Shown: positions 8,298 through 16,617, numbered from the stretch's first letter. The stretch is DNA of 64,000 nt from Sulfurimonas hydrogeniphila (GCF_009068765.1 NZ_CP035534.1:744001-808000), one strand, 5' to 3'. Program-made: numbers and translations. The notes: a model not told the origin generated them from the sequence alone.

Positions 8298-9396
8298 TGT
8301 TTTTTTCCTCATAAATAAAAATACCTGAAGGCTTCTTGATGGTAAAAATTTCGCGTTTTAACCACCATCCTTTTGTATTTATTACAGCGATTTTGTTAGC
8401 ATCATTGACAGAAACATACAGATAAGGTTTTTCCCGGGACCATCTTACATGTAACACCTTGCCGTCAAACTGAAATCTTTTAATGACTTTGAGTGTTTTT
8501 GTATCTATGATTTGAATGATCGGAAACTTTTTACCGCTGAATGTCACAGCCAAATATTTTTTATCCGGTGAAAGGGCAGTAAAAACAGGCATTCCTTCAG
8601 TTTTAATAGCTGTAATAAATTTAAATTTTGGAGTAAAGACAAAAACTTTGTTGTCTCCCACCGCAGGAATGAAGATTTTAGAATGGCTCACTGACCAGAA
8701 ACCGAAATGCGGTACTTTTAAAACCGGTTCTCTTTCTCCCAACTGTAATGGAATTTTTTTAAATTTCATGGTATCCAAGTTGAGTTCGCCTATCCAGGGA
8801 CTGTTGAAAAAGCCGTTGACATATTTATTGCCATCAAGTAAAGCGTCAAAAGGCATAATTCCCACATCTTTAAACTCTTTGTAGAGAACAAAATGCGGTT
8901 TGCCTTTGCCTTTGTTTGTGTCTTTGTAAACGGCAATCGTGTCTTTGTCCATCTCTGAAAAAACAAGATAGTTTTTATAGATTTTTATACCAACATTGCG
9001 TGAACCGGTTTTGAGCTTTTGTATGGGCTGCAGATTACGGGATAAAATATCTACACTTTTGTCATCATAGTTGGCAACGGCGACATAGTTTTTGTTAATG
9101 ACAAACCCTATGGCACTTTTGCTTGTTTTATATTCGGAAAGTTTTTTTTCGCTGACAGGATTAAATCTTATAATATAGCCGTCGCGGGAGATAAGATAGC
9201 CGTCCTTGCCATAAAACTTCATAACACCATGATTCATATTGTGCATATGCTCCATATGGTTTCTTGGGAGCCCGTCTTCTATGACTGCTACCGAATTACT
9301 CTCTCTCTCAACAACAAAGACTTTTTCATGTGCACTTGCAATTACATGTAAAGACAAGGCTGTTAATACAACTGCTAAAATTTTTCTTATTTTCAT
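8290..9396 (-). CDS. nirF: Heme d1 biosynthesis protein NirF
   Basis: The 368 residues begin with a signal peptide (KILAVVLTALSLHVIASA) and continue as a beta-propeller like the d1 domain of NirS, with no CxxCH site. That distinguishes it from NirS and NirN. Strand motifs include VFVVERESNSVAVIEDG and TALSPDKKYLAVTFSGKK. NirF is a periplasmic dehydrogenase-type enzyme acting late in d1 synthesis. A histidine-rich stretch (HMEHMHNMNH, about 47-56) is unusual and may bind metal or heme. Start and stop overlap neighbouring genes by single bases, so translation is coupled to nirJ. Confidence 0.87.
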   Translation of the reverse strand: MKIRKILAVVLTALSLHVIASAHEKVFVVERESNSVAVIEDGLPRNHMEHMHNMNHGVMKFYGKDGYLISRDGYIIRFNPVSEKKLSEYKTSKSAIGFVINKNYVAVANYDDKSVDILSRNLQPIQKLKTGSRNVGIKIYKNYLVFSEMDKDTIAVYKDTNKGKGKPHFVLYKEFKDVGIMPFDALLDGNKYVNGFFNSPWIGELNLDTMKFKKIPLQLGEREPVLKVPHFGFWSVSHSKIFIPAVGDNKVFVFTPKFKFITAIKTEGMPVFTALSPDKKYLAVTFSGKKFPIIQIIDTKTLKVIKRFQFDGKVLHVRWSREKPYLYVSVNDANKIAVINTKGWWLKREIFTIKKPSGIFIYEEKNNE

Positions 9397-10517
9397 TATA
9401 CTGTCTCTCTTTCTTCTTGGGTTAAATAACAGGATGGATCTTCACTCCACAGGTCACCTGTTATTGCATACGCACGTGCGCGACTGCCGCCGTTACATAT
9501 ATCTATCTGCTTACATGTACTGCAAATACCGCTGATTTGTTTTCTTGGATGAATTCTCAGCTCATCCAATAATGCTCCGTTTTGCCAGATATCACCAAAG
9601 TCCTGATGAATAATATTACCGACAATGAGAGGAAAAAACGGGTCAGGACGCACATCGCCTTCGCTGTTTATGTTGAGGAGTTTTCGACCTGCGGAGTTGC
9701 CGCCCCATTTTACAAGTCTTTGTCTCATTTTATCTTTAAGTTCCGGATACTTTTGTGCAAACTTATTGAGAAATGCAACCGCATCCATCTCCATATTTCC
9801 GGTCACTATTTCTATGTCACGTCCGGTTTCATAATACTCAAATGCTTTGTTAAGTATAAAATCAACCGCTTTTTTTCTCTGCTCTTTTGTCAAATCCATT
9901 TTCAAGTTATCAAGTCCCCGTCCAGAGTAGACTAAATGGGAAATATATATTTTTGGAATATTGTGTTTTTCGACCAAATCAAAAATATATTCCAAAGAAT
10001 TGATGGTGTCTTTTGTCATAGTAAATCGAATACCGACTTTTGCGCCTGTTTCATTGGCAAGCAAAACAGATTTTAATGTTTCTTTAAAAGCCCCTTTGAG
10101 CCCTCTGAAGTAATCATGTGTGGCTTCATCGCCGTCTATACTTACACCGACATAGTTAAAGGTATCGGTAATTCTTTTTATATTGCCCTTTGTAAAATAG
10201 AGCCCGTTGCTTGAGAGGTAGGTAATGATACCGTTTTCTTTGCAAAAATCGGCGATTTCAAAGAGGTCCTTTCTTGTTAAGGGCTCGCCCCCTGAAAAGA
10301 TGATAAATTTGACACCATTGGCTTTCATCTCCAGGATGGTTTTTTTAATCTGCCCAGTTGTGAGGGTATCTACTTCATCCAAGGTTGATTTTGAGTAACA
10401 GTGCAGACAGGAGAGATTACAGCGGTTGGTAAAGTTCCAAATGGCGATACTGCCGTCTAAAATCCTCTCTTTTTTTTCTTCGACAACGGAGGCGATAAGA
10501 TTTGACAATCGAAACAT
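9396..10517 (-). CDS. nirJ: Heme d1 biosynthesis radical SAM protein NirJ
   Basis: Replaces the two propionate side chains of didecarboxysiroheme by oxo groups. The 373 residues carry the radical-SAM cluster motif CNLSCLHC near residue 33 and the SAM-binding segment FSGGEPLTRKDL. The C-terminal cysteines are in CSTCKQIDICNGGSRARAY followed by DPSCYL, typical of a SPASM-type auxiliary cluster as in NirJ and AhbD. The start overlaps the nirC stop (TAATG on the minus strand). AhbD is excluded by operon context rather than by motif. Confidence 0.9.
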   Translation of the reverse strand: MFRLSNLIASVVEEKKERILDGSIAIWNFTNRCNLSCLHCYSKSTLDEVDTLTTGQIKKTILEMKANGVKFIIFSGGEPLTRKDLFEIADFCKENGIITYLSSNGLYFTKGNIKRITDTFNYVGVSIDGDEATHDYFRGLKGAFKETLKSVLLANETGAKVGIRFTMTKDTINSLEYIFDLVEKHNIPKIYISHLVYSGRGLDNLKMDLTKEQRKKAVDFILNKAFEYYETGRDIEIVTGNMEMDAVAFLNKFAQKYPELKDKMRQRLVKWGGNSAGRKLLNINSEGDVRPDPFFPLIVGNIIHQDFGDIWQNGALLDELRIHPRKQISGICSTCKQIDICNGGSRARAYAITGDLWSEDPSCYLTQEERETV

Positions 10518-10825
10518 TATTTTTTACCTTTATAAGAGAGAATATAGTCACTGATGGCATCGAGCTCTTGTGCATTGAGATGAAGCTGTGTCATAACAGT
10601 TCTTTTGTAGCCAAAAGCTTTGTACATTGATTTTGGAGAAGCTATATAGGCTTCTATTTCAGATTTTGTTCTTTTTGCGGCAATTTGGGAAAACGGGGGA
10701 CCAAAGGCCATTGCTGTTTGATGATGGCATCCCCAACAGTAAGTTTGAAAGACTTTTTTACCATCTGGCTTTTGTGCAAAAGCCACAGAGCAAAAAAGTA
10801 AAAAAAGAATAATCAGTTTTTTCAC
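10517..10825 (-). CDS. nirC: Monoheme cytochrome c, NirC-like
   Basis: The 102 residues are a cleavable signal peptide (KLIILFLLFCSVAFA) and one class I cytochrome c domain with CWGCH near residue 31. The distal methionine is probably in KSMYKAFGYKRTVMTQLHL. NirC donates electrons to NirS or serves late d1 maturation. The start is GTG with GGGAG eight bases upstream. First gene of the nirC-J-F-cobA operon, with a 111-base predicted leader from an FNR-type promoter. Confidence 0.83.
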   Translation of the reverse strand: MKKLIILFLLFCSVAFAQKPDGKKVFQTYCWGCHHQTAMAFGPPFSQIAAKRTKSEIEAYIASPKSMYKAFGYKRTVMTQLHLNAQELDAISDYILSYKGKK

Positions 10826-10942
10826 TCCATCTCCCTTTTTTAAGAACTGTATATTGCTTATATTGTAGCGAAAATTTACTTGAAATTTTGCTTATAAATC
10901 CCAAAAAACAGGGAAAAATTAAATAAAAAGCTTAGATATATA

Positions 10943-10948
10943 ATTATA
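10943..10948 (-). promoter_or_regulatory. -10 element of the nirC operon
   Basis: Perfect TATAAT on the minus strand, placing the transcription start near 10936. The FNR-type box upstream is then centred at -41.5. Confidence 0.6.
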
Positions 10949-10970
10949 AAAAAATATTATGAAAAAAAAG

Positions 10971-10984
10971 ATGATTTATATCAA
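10971..10984 (-). promoter_or_regulatory. FNR/CRP-family box upstream of nirC
   Basis: ATGATTTATATCAA differs from TTGAT-N4-ATCAA at one base. Its centre is exactly 41.5 bases upstream of the start predicted from the TATAAT at 10948-10943. The box lies between the end of nirS and the start of nirC, so nirC-J-F-cobA has its own nitrogen-oxide or anaerobic promoter besides any read-through. Confidence 0.65.
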
Positions 10985-10995
10985 GTAATGAGAGG

Positions 10996-11019
10996 ATTTC
11001 TCCCAAAAAAGGGAGAAAT
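10996..11019 (-). terminator. Hairpin after nirS
   Basis: ATTTCTCCC, six A, then GGGAGAAAT forms a perfect 9-bp stem 14 bases beyond the nirS stop. In the minus-strand transcript the loop is six U and no long U tract follows. It may attenuate or stabilise the message end rather than terminate fully. Confidence 0.5.
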
Positions 11020-11032
11020 ATAAAAGTAGAGT

Positions 11033-12670
11033 CTACGCGCCAGGAATAGACTGTCTGTGTTCGATAGAATATGTAAACGTCGGTGTTGTCAAACCTTCTA
11101 TATATTTAACAAATTTACCGGTTTTCGCTTCATAAATACCGATACGACCGGCATTCCACTCTGAAACCATTGTCCAATGACCATGATTAGCAGGTTCAGC
11201 ATGTAAAATACGAGGAATAATTACTTTGCCTTTTTTATCTTTAACAGTAGGGACTTTCCAACTGTAAAGTGTTTTATGCGTTACAGGATCTGTAATAGTT
11301 CCTTTTTTTGTACCGACTGTCAAAATTCTATCAGTCTCTAATGTTTGTTTGTTGATAAGGTAGATTTTATTCCAGTTATCTGGACCGCCGAGTACACAAT
11401 CAGACCAGATAAACGGTGTATGCTCACTTGTACCGACAAATAGACCGCCGCCTGCAGTTCTTACATGTGCAACAACATCCCAGTTGCTGTCCCAAATAAC
11501 TACATCACCGACATTCATACTGTTTGTCGCATAGAGTTGACCGTATCTGTCATTATACCATGATGAACCTTGACCTGGATGCGGCTTGCTTCCCGGACCT
11601 GTGTATACTTTGGCAACCAAAGATTTTGTTTTAAAGTCAACTACACCCATTACATCACTTCCTTGAGAAGCTTGCATTAGGTAACGGCCTATTTCTTTTC
11701 CTTCATTTTCAAAACCGTCATGCAGGATTTTACCGATATTTGGAATATCTCCGACAATTGGGAAGTTTGGTTTAGAATAATCTATAATATAGACATGCCC
11801 TGCATCTTTGAGTGCAAATGCAATATATGGACCGTATGGAGTATCATAGATACCTGCTACACGAGATGAACCGATATCTCCGTCCATGTTAATTACAGAT
11901 GAAGTTGGGTAAACTTTTAACGGCTCAAGTGTCATTGCATCCATTAAAATTGCACCGCCCGGAACATAGTTTCCTGCCATGAGGTATTTTCCATCAGGTG
12001 AAACTGCTAAACCACGAGAATCGGAACCGACTTGTACCTGTGCAATTTTTTGCTGACCTTTTGATGCAAGGTCAAACATAGTGACTAAACCCGAACGAGA
12101 GATTGAGTATGCATAACGAGGCTGACGTTTGTTTGTTACTGTTACGTGAACAGCGAAACCTGCAGGGTGACGTGAAAGTATTTTACCACTTGTGCCATCG
12201 ATAAAAGTAACTCTTTCTGCATCACGTTCTGTAACAAAACAAATATCCGTAACATGTTTTACATCTACTGCATGCGGATATTTTTTTAATAGCTTTGCTC
12301 TATCATTAAGTTTTTTCCAGCCTTGTTTTACCGCATCGAGCGTAAGGACTTCTATTTTTTTACCTTTGAAATGCTGAAGATAATCCACCATTTTTTGTGC
12401 ATCTGCTTGATTCATTTTATTTGCAAATGCAGGCATTGCAGTTCCGGGGCGACCATTTAAAATAACTTCAGCCAGACTGTATGCATTTTTCTTTTCTAAT
12501 TTTGCCGGACGCAAATCCGCACCGACGCCCCCTTCATGATTTGGACCGTGACAACCCTGACACTCTTTTTCGAACATTTTCTCAACATCCATATGCGAAG
12601 TACCCGCAAACAGACCTGAACTGACAACTGCAAACGCTGCAGCTGATATAACTAATTTACCTAATCTCAT
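11033..12670 (-). CDS. nirS: Cytochrome cd1 nitrite reductase
   Basis: Reduces nitrite to nitric oxide in the periplasm, the key step of denitrification. The 545 residues comprise a signal peptide (about 1-22), a cytochrome c domain with CQGCH at 37-41, and an eight-bladed d1 propeller from about 115. The propeller contains GFAVHVTV, where the proximal d1 ligand histidine is expected. It also contains HPGQGSSW and SEHTPF, which carry candidates for the two catalytic histidines. It lies downstream of norB and a 50-residue membrane gene and probably belongs to the nor-nir transcript. Length and domain order are those of canonical NirS. Confidence 0.95.
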   Translation of the reverse strand: MRLGKLVISAAAFAVVSSGLFAGTSHMDVEKMFEKECQGCHGPNHEGGVGADLRPAKLEKKNAYSLAEVILNGRPGTAMPAFANKMNQADAQKMVDYLQHFKGKKIEVLTLDAVKQGWKKLNDRAKLLKKYPHAVDVKHVTDICFVTERDAERVTFIDGTSGKILSRHPAGFAVHVTVTNKRQPRYAYSISRSGLVTMFDLASKGQQKIAQVQVGSDSRGLAVSPDGKYLMAGNYVPGGAILMDAMTLEPLKVYPTSSVINMDGDIGSSRVAGIYDTPYGPYIAFALKDAGHVYIIDYSKPNFPIVGDIPNIGKILHDGFENEGKEIGRYLMQASQGSDVMGVVDFKTKSLVAKVYTGPGSKPHPGQGSSWYNDRYGQLYATNSMNVGDVVIWDSNWDVVAHVRTAGGGLFVGTSEHTPFIWSDCVLGGPDNWNKIYLINKQTLETDRILTVGTKKGTITDPVTHKTLYSWKVPTVKDKKGKVIIPRILHAEPANHGHWTMVSEWNAGRIGIYEAKTGKFVKYIEGLTTPTFTYSIEHRQSIPGA

Positions 12671-12726
12671 TTTATTTCTCCTTCTAAAATATGATTAGAT
12701 ATTGACTCATAAAGAGTCAATACCGA

Positions 12727-12879
12727 CTAGTTTTCATTTTCCAAACGTTTCTTCTCCTGAAAATAGATCCAAATCATTGGAAGTATTATTATAGTGTGCA
12801 GAAAAATTGTTAAGGTCAAAGGACCTTGGTTAAGCCAACCGAAAAAACTCGGGTTGACATCTGTAAATGGTTCAAACAT
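12727..12879 (-). CDS. 50-residue single-helix membrane protein between norB and nirS
   Basis: A short gene easily missed by length filters. It encodes 50 residues starting MFEPFTDVNPSFFGWLNQGP, with one hydrophobic helix (LTIFLHTIIILPMIWIYF) and a charged tail (QEKKRLENEN). A strong AAGGAG lies a few bases before the ATG, and it sits 9 bases after norB. It resembles in build the small accessory subunits of heme-copper oxidases such as CcoQ. A role as a third NOR subunit, or in assembling NOR or NirS, is inference. The family is not recognised. Confidence 0.78.
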   Translation of the reverse strand: MFEPFTDVNPSFFGWLNQGPLTLTIFLHTIIILPMIWIYFQEKKRLENEN

Positions 12880-12888
12880 TGTATCTCC

Positions 12889-14322
12889 TTATCTTTCGTG
12901 TACTGGATTTTTACCAGTTGTAAGTAAATCTTTTGCCAAGAATATGAAACCTGTGAATGTAACTACACCCATAATGAGTCTCCAATCCATTGCTTGAGAA
13001 AACCACATTCCGCTTTGACCGTCAAAATATCCTGCCCAAGTAGCACCCATTTGTGCACGAGAAACAAGAACCTGTACATATCCTGCAATCGTAAGTGCTA
13101 CGGTCATGCCGACTACCCCACTAACTATTAGGCTAACAGCCCATATAGAGGCTTTCGTGTTTTTCATAATTTTAATCCCGTTTGTGCCTTGAACTGCAAT
13201 ATACATCATACCGACAAGAATAGTTGCATAAGCACCAAAGAAAGCTAAGTGCCCGTGTGCCGAAGTAAACTGTGTACCGTGAGTATAAAGGTTTACTTGA
13301 GGTAGTGTATGGAAAAATCCCCAAATACCTGCACCCAAGAAGTTACCAAAAGCATTAAGGACAAACCATGTAAATGCAGGCTTATTGTTAATAACAGAAA
13401 CATTGTTTCCTCTTGCTTCTTCTCCACCTTGCGTTTTACCCCAATCATAAAGTACATGAATAAACATAGCTACAAGCGGTAACGGTTCAAGTGCAGAGAA
13501 TAGTGCACCAATTTCCCACCAGTATTCAGGTGTACCAATCCAGAAGTAGTGGTGCCCAAGTCCAAGAATACCTGAACCGAAAAGCATTGCAACTTCTATC
13601 CATAACCACATTTCAACAACTTTACGGTGCGCGCCAATCATAGTAATAAGACCGTAAGCCGCAATCGCGCCAACGAAAACTTCCCAGGTAGCCTCAACCC
13701 ATAAGTGGATTACCCACCACCACCAGTACTGATCAACTGAAATATTGTCCGTAAAGAACATACCGGCCAAATAAAGACCTGCAAAGGCAATCATATCTGC
13801 CATAAGAACGGTGACAATTCCTGTCTGCTCCCCTTTCATTCCTGTTAAGAAAAGATTTCCGACAAATCCAAGTGCGACAACGACAATGCCCCAGTCAGCC
13901 CAACGAGGTGCTTCAATATATTCACGACCCTCTGTAATAAACCAGATTGTTGTTGCATCTGCAGGACCTACCTGAATGAACAGGTATACAAGTACAACGA
14001 CAACGATTGCTGCTGCAAAAATCCAAAACAAAAGCTTTCCGATTTTGATACCGACTGTCTCAATACCTGTCTCATCCGGCAGTAACCAGTAAACAGAACC
14101 AAACATTGCAAAGACCATCCAAACAACGAGTGCATTAATATGTATAATTCTGGCAATTGAAAAGTCCAGAACGCCATATAAAAAACCAGGCATTACATAC
14201 TGAATCGCTGCCACTAACCCGAAAAGTAATTGGGCGCCAAAGAGAATAGCTGCAAATGTAAAATACCATGTTGCCAACTGTTTTGATTCACTTCCGACAC
14301 CTGTTAAATATTTACTTGCCAT
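12889..14322 (-). CDS. norB: Nitric oxide reductase cytochrome b subunit NorB
   Basis: Reduces two nitric oxide molecules to nitrous oxide at a heme b3-FeB site in the membrane. The 477 residues have about twelve helices. Conserved histidines lie in ARIIHINALVVWMVF, VIHLWVEATWEVF (with the NOR glutamate), LGLGHHYFWIG and TSAHGHLAFFGAY. There is no fused quinol-oxidase domain, so this is the cytochrome-c-dependent type, matching the adjacent NorC. Its start overlaps the norC end by 11 bases. Confidence 0.96.
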   Translation of the reverse strand: MASKYLTGVGSESKQLATWYFTFAAILFGAQLLFGLVAAIQYVMPGFLYGVLDFSIARIIHINALVVWMVFAMFGSVYWLLPDETGIETVGIKIGKLLFWIFAAAIVVVVLVYLFIQVGPADATTIWFITEGREYIEAPRWADWGIVVVALGFVGNLFLTGMKGEQTGIVTVLMADMIAFAGLYLAGMFFTDNISVDQYWWWWVIHLWVEATWEVFVGAIAAYGLITMIGAHRKVVEMWLWIEVAMLFGSGILGLGHHYFWIGTPEYWWEIGALFSALEPLPLVAMFIHVLYDWGKTQGGEEARGNNVSVINNKPAFTWFVLNAFGNFLGAGIWGFFHTLPQVNLYTHGTQFTSAHGHLAFFGAYATILVGMMYIAVQGTNGIKIMKNTKASIWAVSLIVSGVVGMTVALTIAGYVQVLVSRAQMGATWAGYFDGQSGMWFSQAMDWRLIMGVVTFTGFIFLAKDLLTTGKNPVHER

Positions 14323-14965
14323 GAACTGCTCCTTTTATTTTTCCAAAGTTTCTTGGGAAGCCATTTGTGTCAATAGATGACATATGTTTCAAGAAAGCAA
14401 CTAAACCTTTAGCCTCTTTTGCTGTGATACCTAAATCCGGCATCATACGGGCATGTGTAGGATACTGGTCCGGATGCATAAGGAATTCAGCCATCGCCTC
14501 TTCTTTTGTGTTTTTCCCCGTTAAAGCCTGCATCGCACCATCTGGTCCCCATGCAGGGTCCAACCATGCTTTTGTTAAGTCAGGTGCATAGTATGCGCCA
14601 TTCCCAAGAAGTGTATGACAATCCATACAGTTTTTGGCCTGTGAGCCCAACTTGCCTAAGTGAAGTAAAGCCCCGGCTTCTTCTTCAGAATAGTCATCTC
14701 GACCAAAGAACTTTTCTTTTTCCCCAATCACAGGAATTTCATGACCACGTTTTGCGCTCATTTCATACGTGATTTTGTAATTTATAACGGTAGGTCCTGG
14801 AACCCTCTTCGTCACCTTGTTTTGTAGATCCTGATCATTTCCCATTGCAATCTGAGCTGACGTATCAAACGTTAGCCAAATTAAAAGAACTGATGCAAAA
14901 CCTGTAACCCACGTTGCTGTTCTTCGCCAGAAACGATTGTCACTCCATACAGATTTATTAGCCAC
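14312..14965 (-). CDS. norC: Nitric oxide reductase cytochrome c subunit NorC
   Basis: Membrane-anchored electron entry subunit of cNOR. The 217 residues have an N-terminal helix (TWVTGFASVLLIWLTF), then a periplasmic domain with CMDCHTLLGNGAYYAPDLT and a distal methionine candidate in HARMMPDLGI. The start is GTG with a strong AGGAGG upstream. Overlap with norB makes a stoichiometric pair. Confidence 0.95.
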   Translation of the reverse strand: MANKSVWSDNRFWRRTATWVTGFASVLLIWLTFDTSAQIAMGNDQDLQNKVTKRVPGPTVINYKITYEMSAKRGHEIPVIGEKEKFFGRDDYSEEEAGALLHLGKLGSQAKNCMDCHTLLGNGAYYAPDLTKAWLDPAWGPDGAMQALTGKNTKEEAMAEFLMHPDQYPTHARMMPDLGITAKEAKGLVAFLKHMSSIDTNGFPRNFGKIKGAVHGK

Positions 14966-15007
14966 TGTATCCTCCTATAAATTTATTGTCAAAATATATA
15001 TTAACAA

Positions 15008-15334
15008 TCAGTGTTCATTTTCTTCATGAACCTGATTTTGCATATAATAAACAGCAAATGGAAGTAAAAACAATCCAATTGCTGCGACAACTAAAGCTTT
15101 TGCAGTAAATTCCCCGACATGCATTAAACTTCCCATTAAATACAAACAATAGGCAGTCAATACCCAAAACATGTATGCAAAAAGCATACTCCACGGTTTT
15201 AGTAGTTTAACTTTTACTGCAGTATATATACCAACATAAAATCCTCCAAAAACTAACACAAGTGCTGACGATACAAATATAGTTAGAAAATCATCCAACG
15301 CAATTTCCGGTCTGATTATAGATGGATCGATCAT
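15008..15334 (-). CDS. Three-helix membrane protein heading the nor-nir operon
   Basis: The 108 residues contain three hydrophobic helices (about 15-38, 48-70 and 76-96) and a charged C-terminus (HEENEH). It is first in the operon ahead of norC and norB, directly behind the FNR-type promoter. Its position recalls NorE- or NorF-type NOR maturation proteins, but it is shorter than NorE and I cannot assign it. GGAG precedes the ATG. Confidence 0.75.
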   Translation of the reverse strand: MIDPSIIRPEIALDDFLTIFVSSALVLVFGGFYVGIYTAVKVKLLKPWSMLFAYMFWVLTAYCLYLMGSLMHVGEFTAKALVVAAIGLFLLPFAVYYMQNQVHEENEH

Positions 15335-15376
15335 TTTACACTCCTTAAACTCTGTTAATATTTTAGAATCATATGT

Positions 15377-15382
15377 ATTCTA
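15377..15382 (-). promoter_or_regulatory. -10 element of the nor-nir operon
   Basis: TAGAAT on the minus strand, giving a predicted start near 15370 and a 35-base leader. The upstream box is centred at -41.5. Confidence 0.6.
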
Positions 15383-15404
15383 GTCTTTTCTGATACCAAT
15401 AATA

Positions 15405-15418
15405 TTGATATAAATCAA
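15405..15418 (-). promoter_or_regulatory. Perfect FNR/CRP-family box of the nor-nir operon
   Basis: TTGATATAAATCAA is an exact match to TTGAT-N4-ATCAA, placed at -41.5 from the start predicted from TAGAAT. This is the strongest of three such sites in the window and predicts induction under anoxic or nitrogen-oxide conditions. Confidence 0.75.
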
Positions 15419-15565
15419 TTTTATTGACTAACATAATGATTTTATCTTATTTTTATAATTAGTGTTACATTAGGTGAATGAATTTTGTTATTTATTTAAG
15501 GAATTATTTATATGTGTAGATTGGTAATAGTTTTTCTTATATGTAAGTTGCTTAGGCTTATCCCG

Positions 15566-16546
15566 TTACTTACATGTAAGAAAATAATTCTCAATGCTTT
15601 GGATAAGTTCTTGAACTCTTTTCTTATATAAAGTAAGATCGCTACTTTCATTTTCAGCTATTTTGTTTTTAATATCGTTTGCACAGGCAGTTAAAGCATC
15701 CGCCCCAATATTTGCAGAGACACCGATGATGTCAAGTAACAGACTGTCAGCCTGATCTGTTTTATTGTTTTTGAATAAAATTTCCAACTCCTCTGCTGAG
15801 TTGCTGTAGGCGACAAGAAACTCTTTTAAAATATCATGGTAAAAACCACTGTCATTCCCGCATACCTGCAATCCTCTGTGTGTATCTAAAGTTGGTAAAT
15901 CCGAAGAATTCTCTTCAGCAGAAGAGATTCTGCTTGAGTAATGATACAAAATATCATACAAAGCACCGACCTGCAAAGGCTTTTCAAGATGTTCATCCAT
16001 ACCGGCTTCTTTCATTTTTCTAATGTCATCACTTGCCGTATCTCCACTCAGTGCAATGACGGGGATATGATTGTTCTGCGGATCATGTCTGATAGCTCTG
16101 GTGGCTTCAAACCCGTCAACTCTCGGCATATGCGCGTCCATGAGTATAATGAGAAAGTTTTTGTCTGTTTTGAGGATGTCAAGTGCTTCCTGTCCGTCAT
16201 TTGCCACAACTACTTCTATACCGCTGTCTCCAAGGACTCCAAGGATTACTTTTTGGTTGATGAGATTGTCTTCGGCCAAAAGAATTCTTTCCCCGGCAAA
16301 TATTTTAAAATCTTCTTTTGTTATCTTTGCATGCCTTGGCACAGAATGTTGTATTTTTTTTTCTTGAATCTTTTTTTGTGGTGTTGCAGTACTTTGTCCA
16401 CTTTGCTCTGCTTTGAGTGCTTCTTCTTTTTTAGCCGCTTTTGTGTCAGCTTCTGTTTTGTTTTTTCGTTTTATTCCAAGATAAATGAGTATGAGCAGAA
16501 ATATAGCTGCCAGAGCAAGTAACTCATTTTGATACTGTAAAACCAT
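15566..16546 (-). CDS. Membrane-anchored receiver protein with degenerate HPt domain
   Basis: The 326 residues are one N-terminal helix (about 7-24), a charged linker to about 85, a response-regulator receiver, and a histidine-phosphotransfer-like C-terminus. The receiver has ILLAEDNLINQK, the phospho-acceptor aspartate in LMDAHMPRVDGFEA, ALSGD, and the lysine in LEKPLQ. In the HPt-like domain the usual AHxLKGxSANIGA reads LLDIIGVSANIGA. The phosphorylated histidine is therefore a leucine and this domain should not relay phosphate. No kinase gene is adjacent. It may be the detached output part of a hybrid kinase, sensing state rather than passing phosphate on. Confidence 0.82.
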   Translation of the reverse strand: MVLQYQNELLALAAIFLLILIYLGIKRKNKTEADTKAAKKEEALKAEQSGQSTATPQKKIQEKKIQHSVPRHAKITKEDFKIFAGERILLAEDNLINQKVILGVLGDSGIEVVVANDGQEALDILKTDKNFLIILMDAHMPRVDGFEATRAIRHDPQNNHIPVIALSGDTASDDIRKMKEAGMDEHLEKPLQVGALYDILYHYSSRISSAEENSSDLPTLDTHRGLQVCGNDSGFYHDILKEFLVAYSNSAEELEILFKNNKTDQADSLLLDIIGVSANIGADALTACANDIKNKIAENESSDLTLYKKRVQELIQSIENYFLTCK

Positions 16547-16617
16547 AAGAAGACCCTTTTTTTGTTCTTGGAGTAAATCATACAGTATAAAAAATTAAAC
16601 CTAAATCAAATTTGCTG

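Noticed and set aside
15441-15446. Rightward use of the perfect FNR-type box at 15405
   Set aside because: Only a weak TTTATC lies at the right distance and no credible rightward gene follows before the receiver gene, which is on the other strand.
15512-15631. A 39-codon rightward frame (starts MCRLVIVFLICKLLRLIPLL) with AAGGA upstream, overlapping the end of the receiver gene
   Set aside because: It contains a TTACATGTAA word and overlaps coding sequence antisense. The hydrophobic look can arise by chance in AT-rich DNA. Not enough support.
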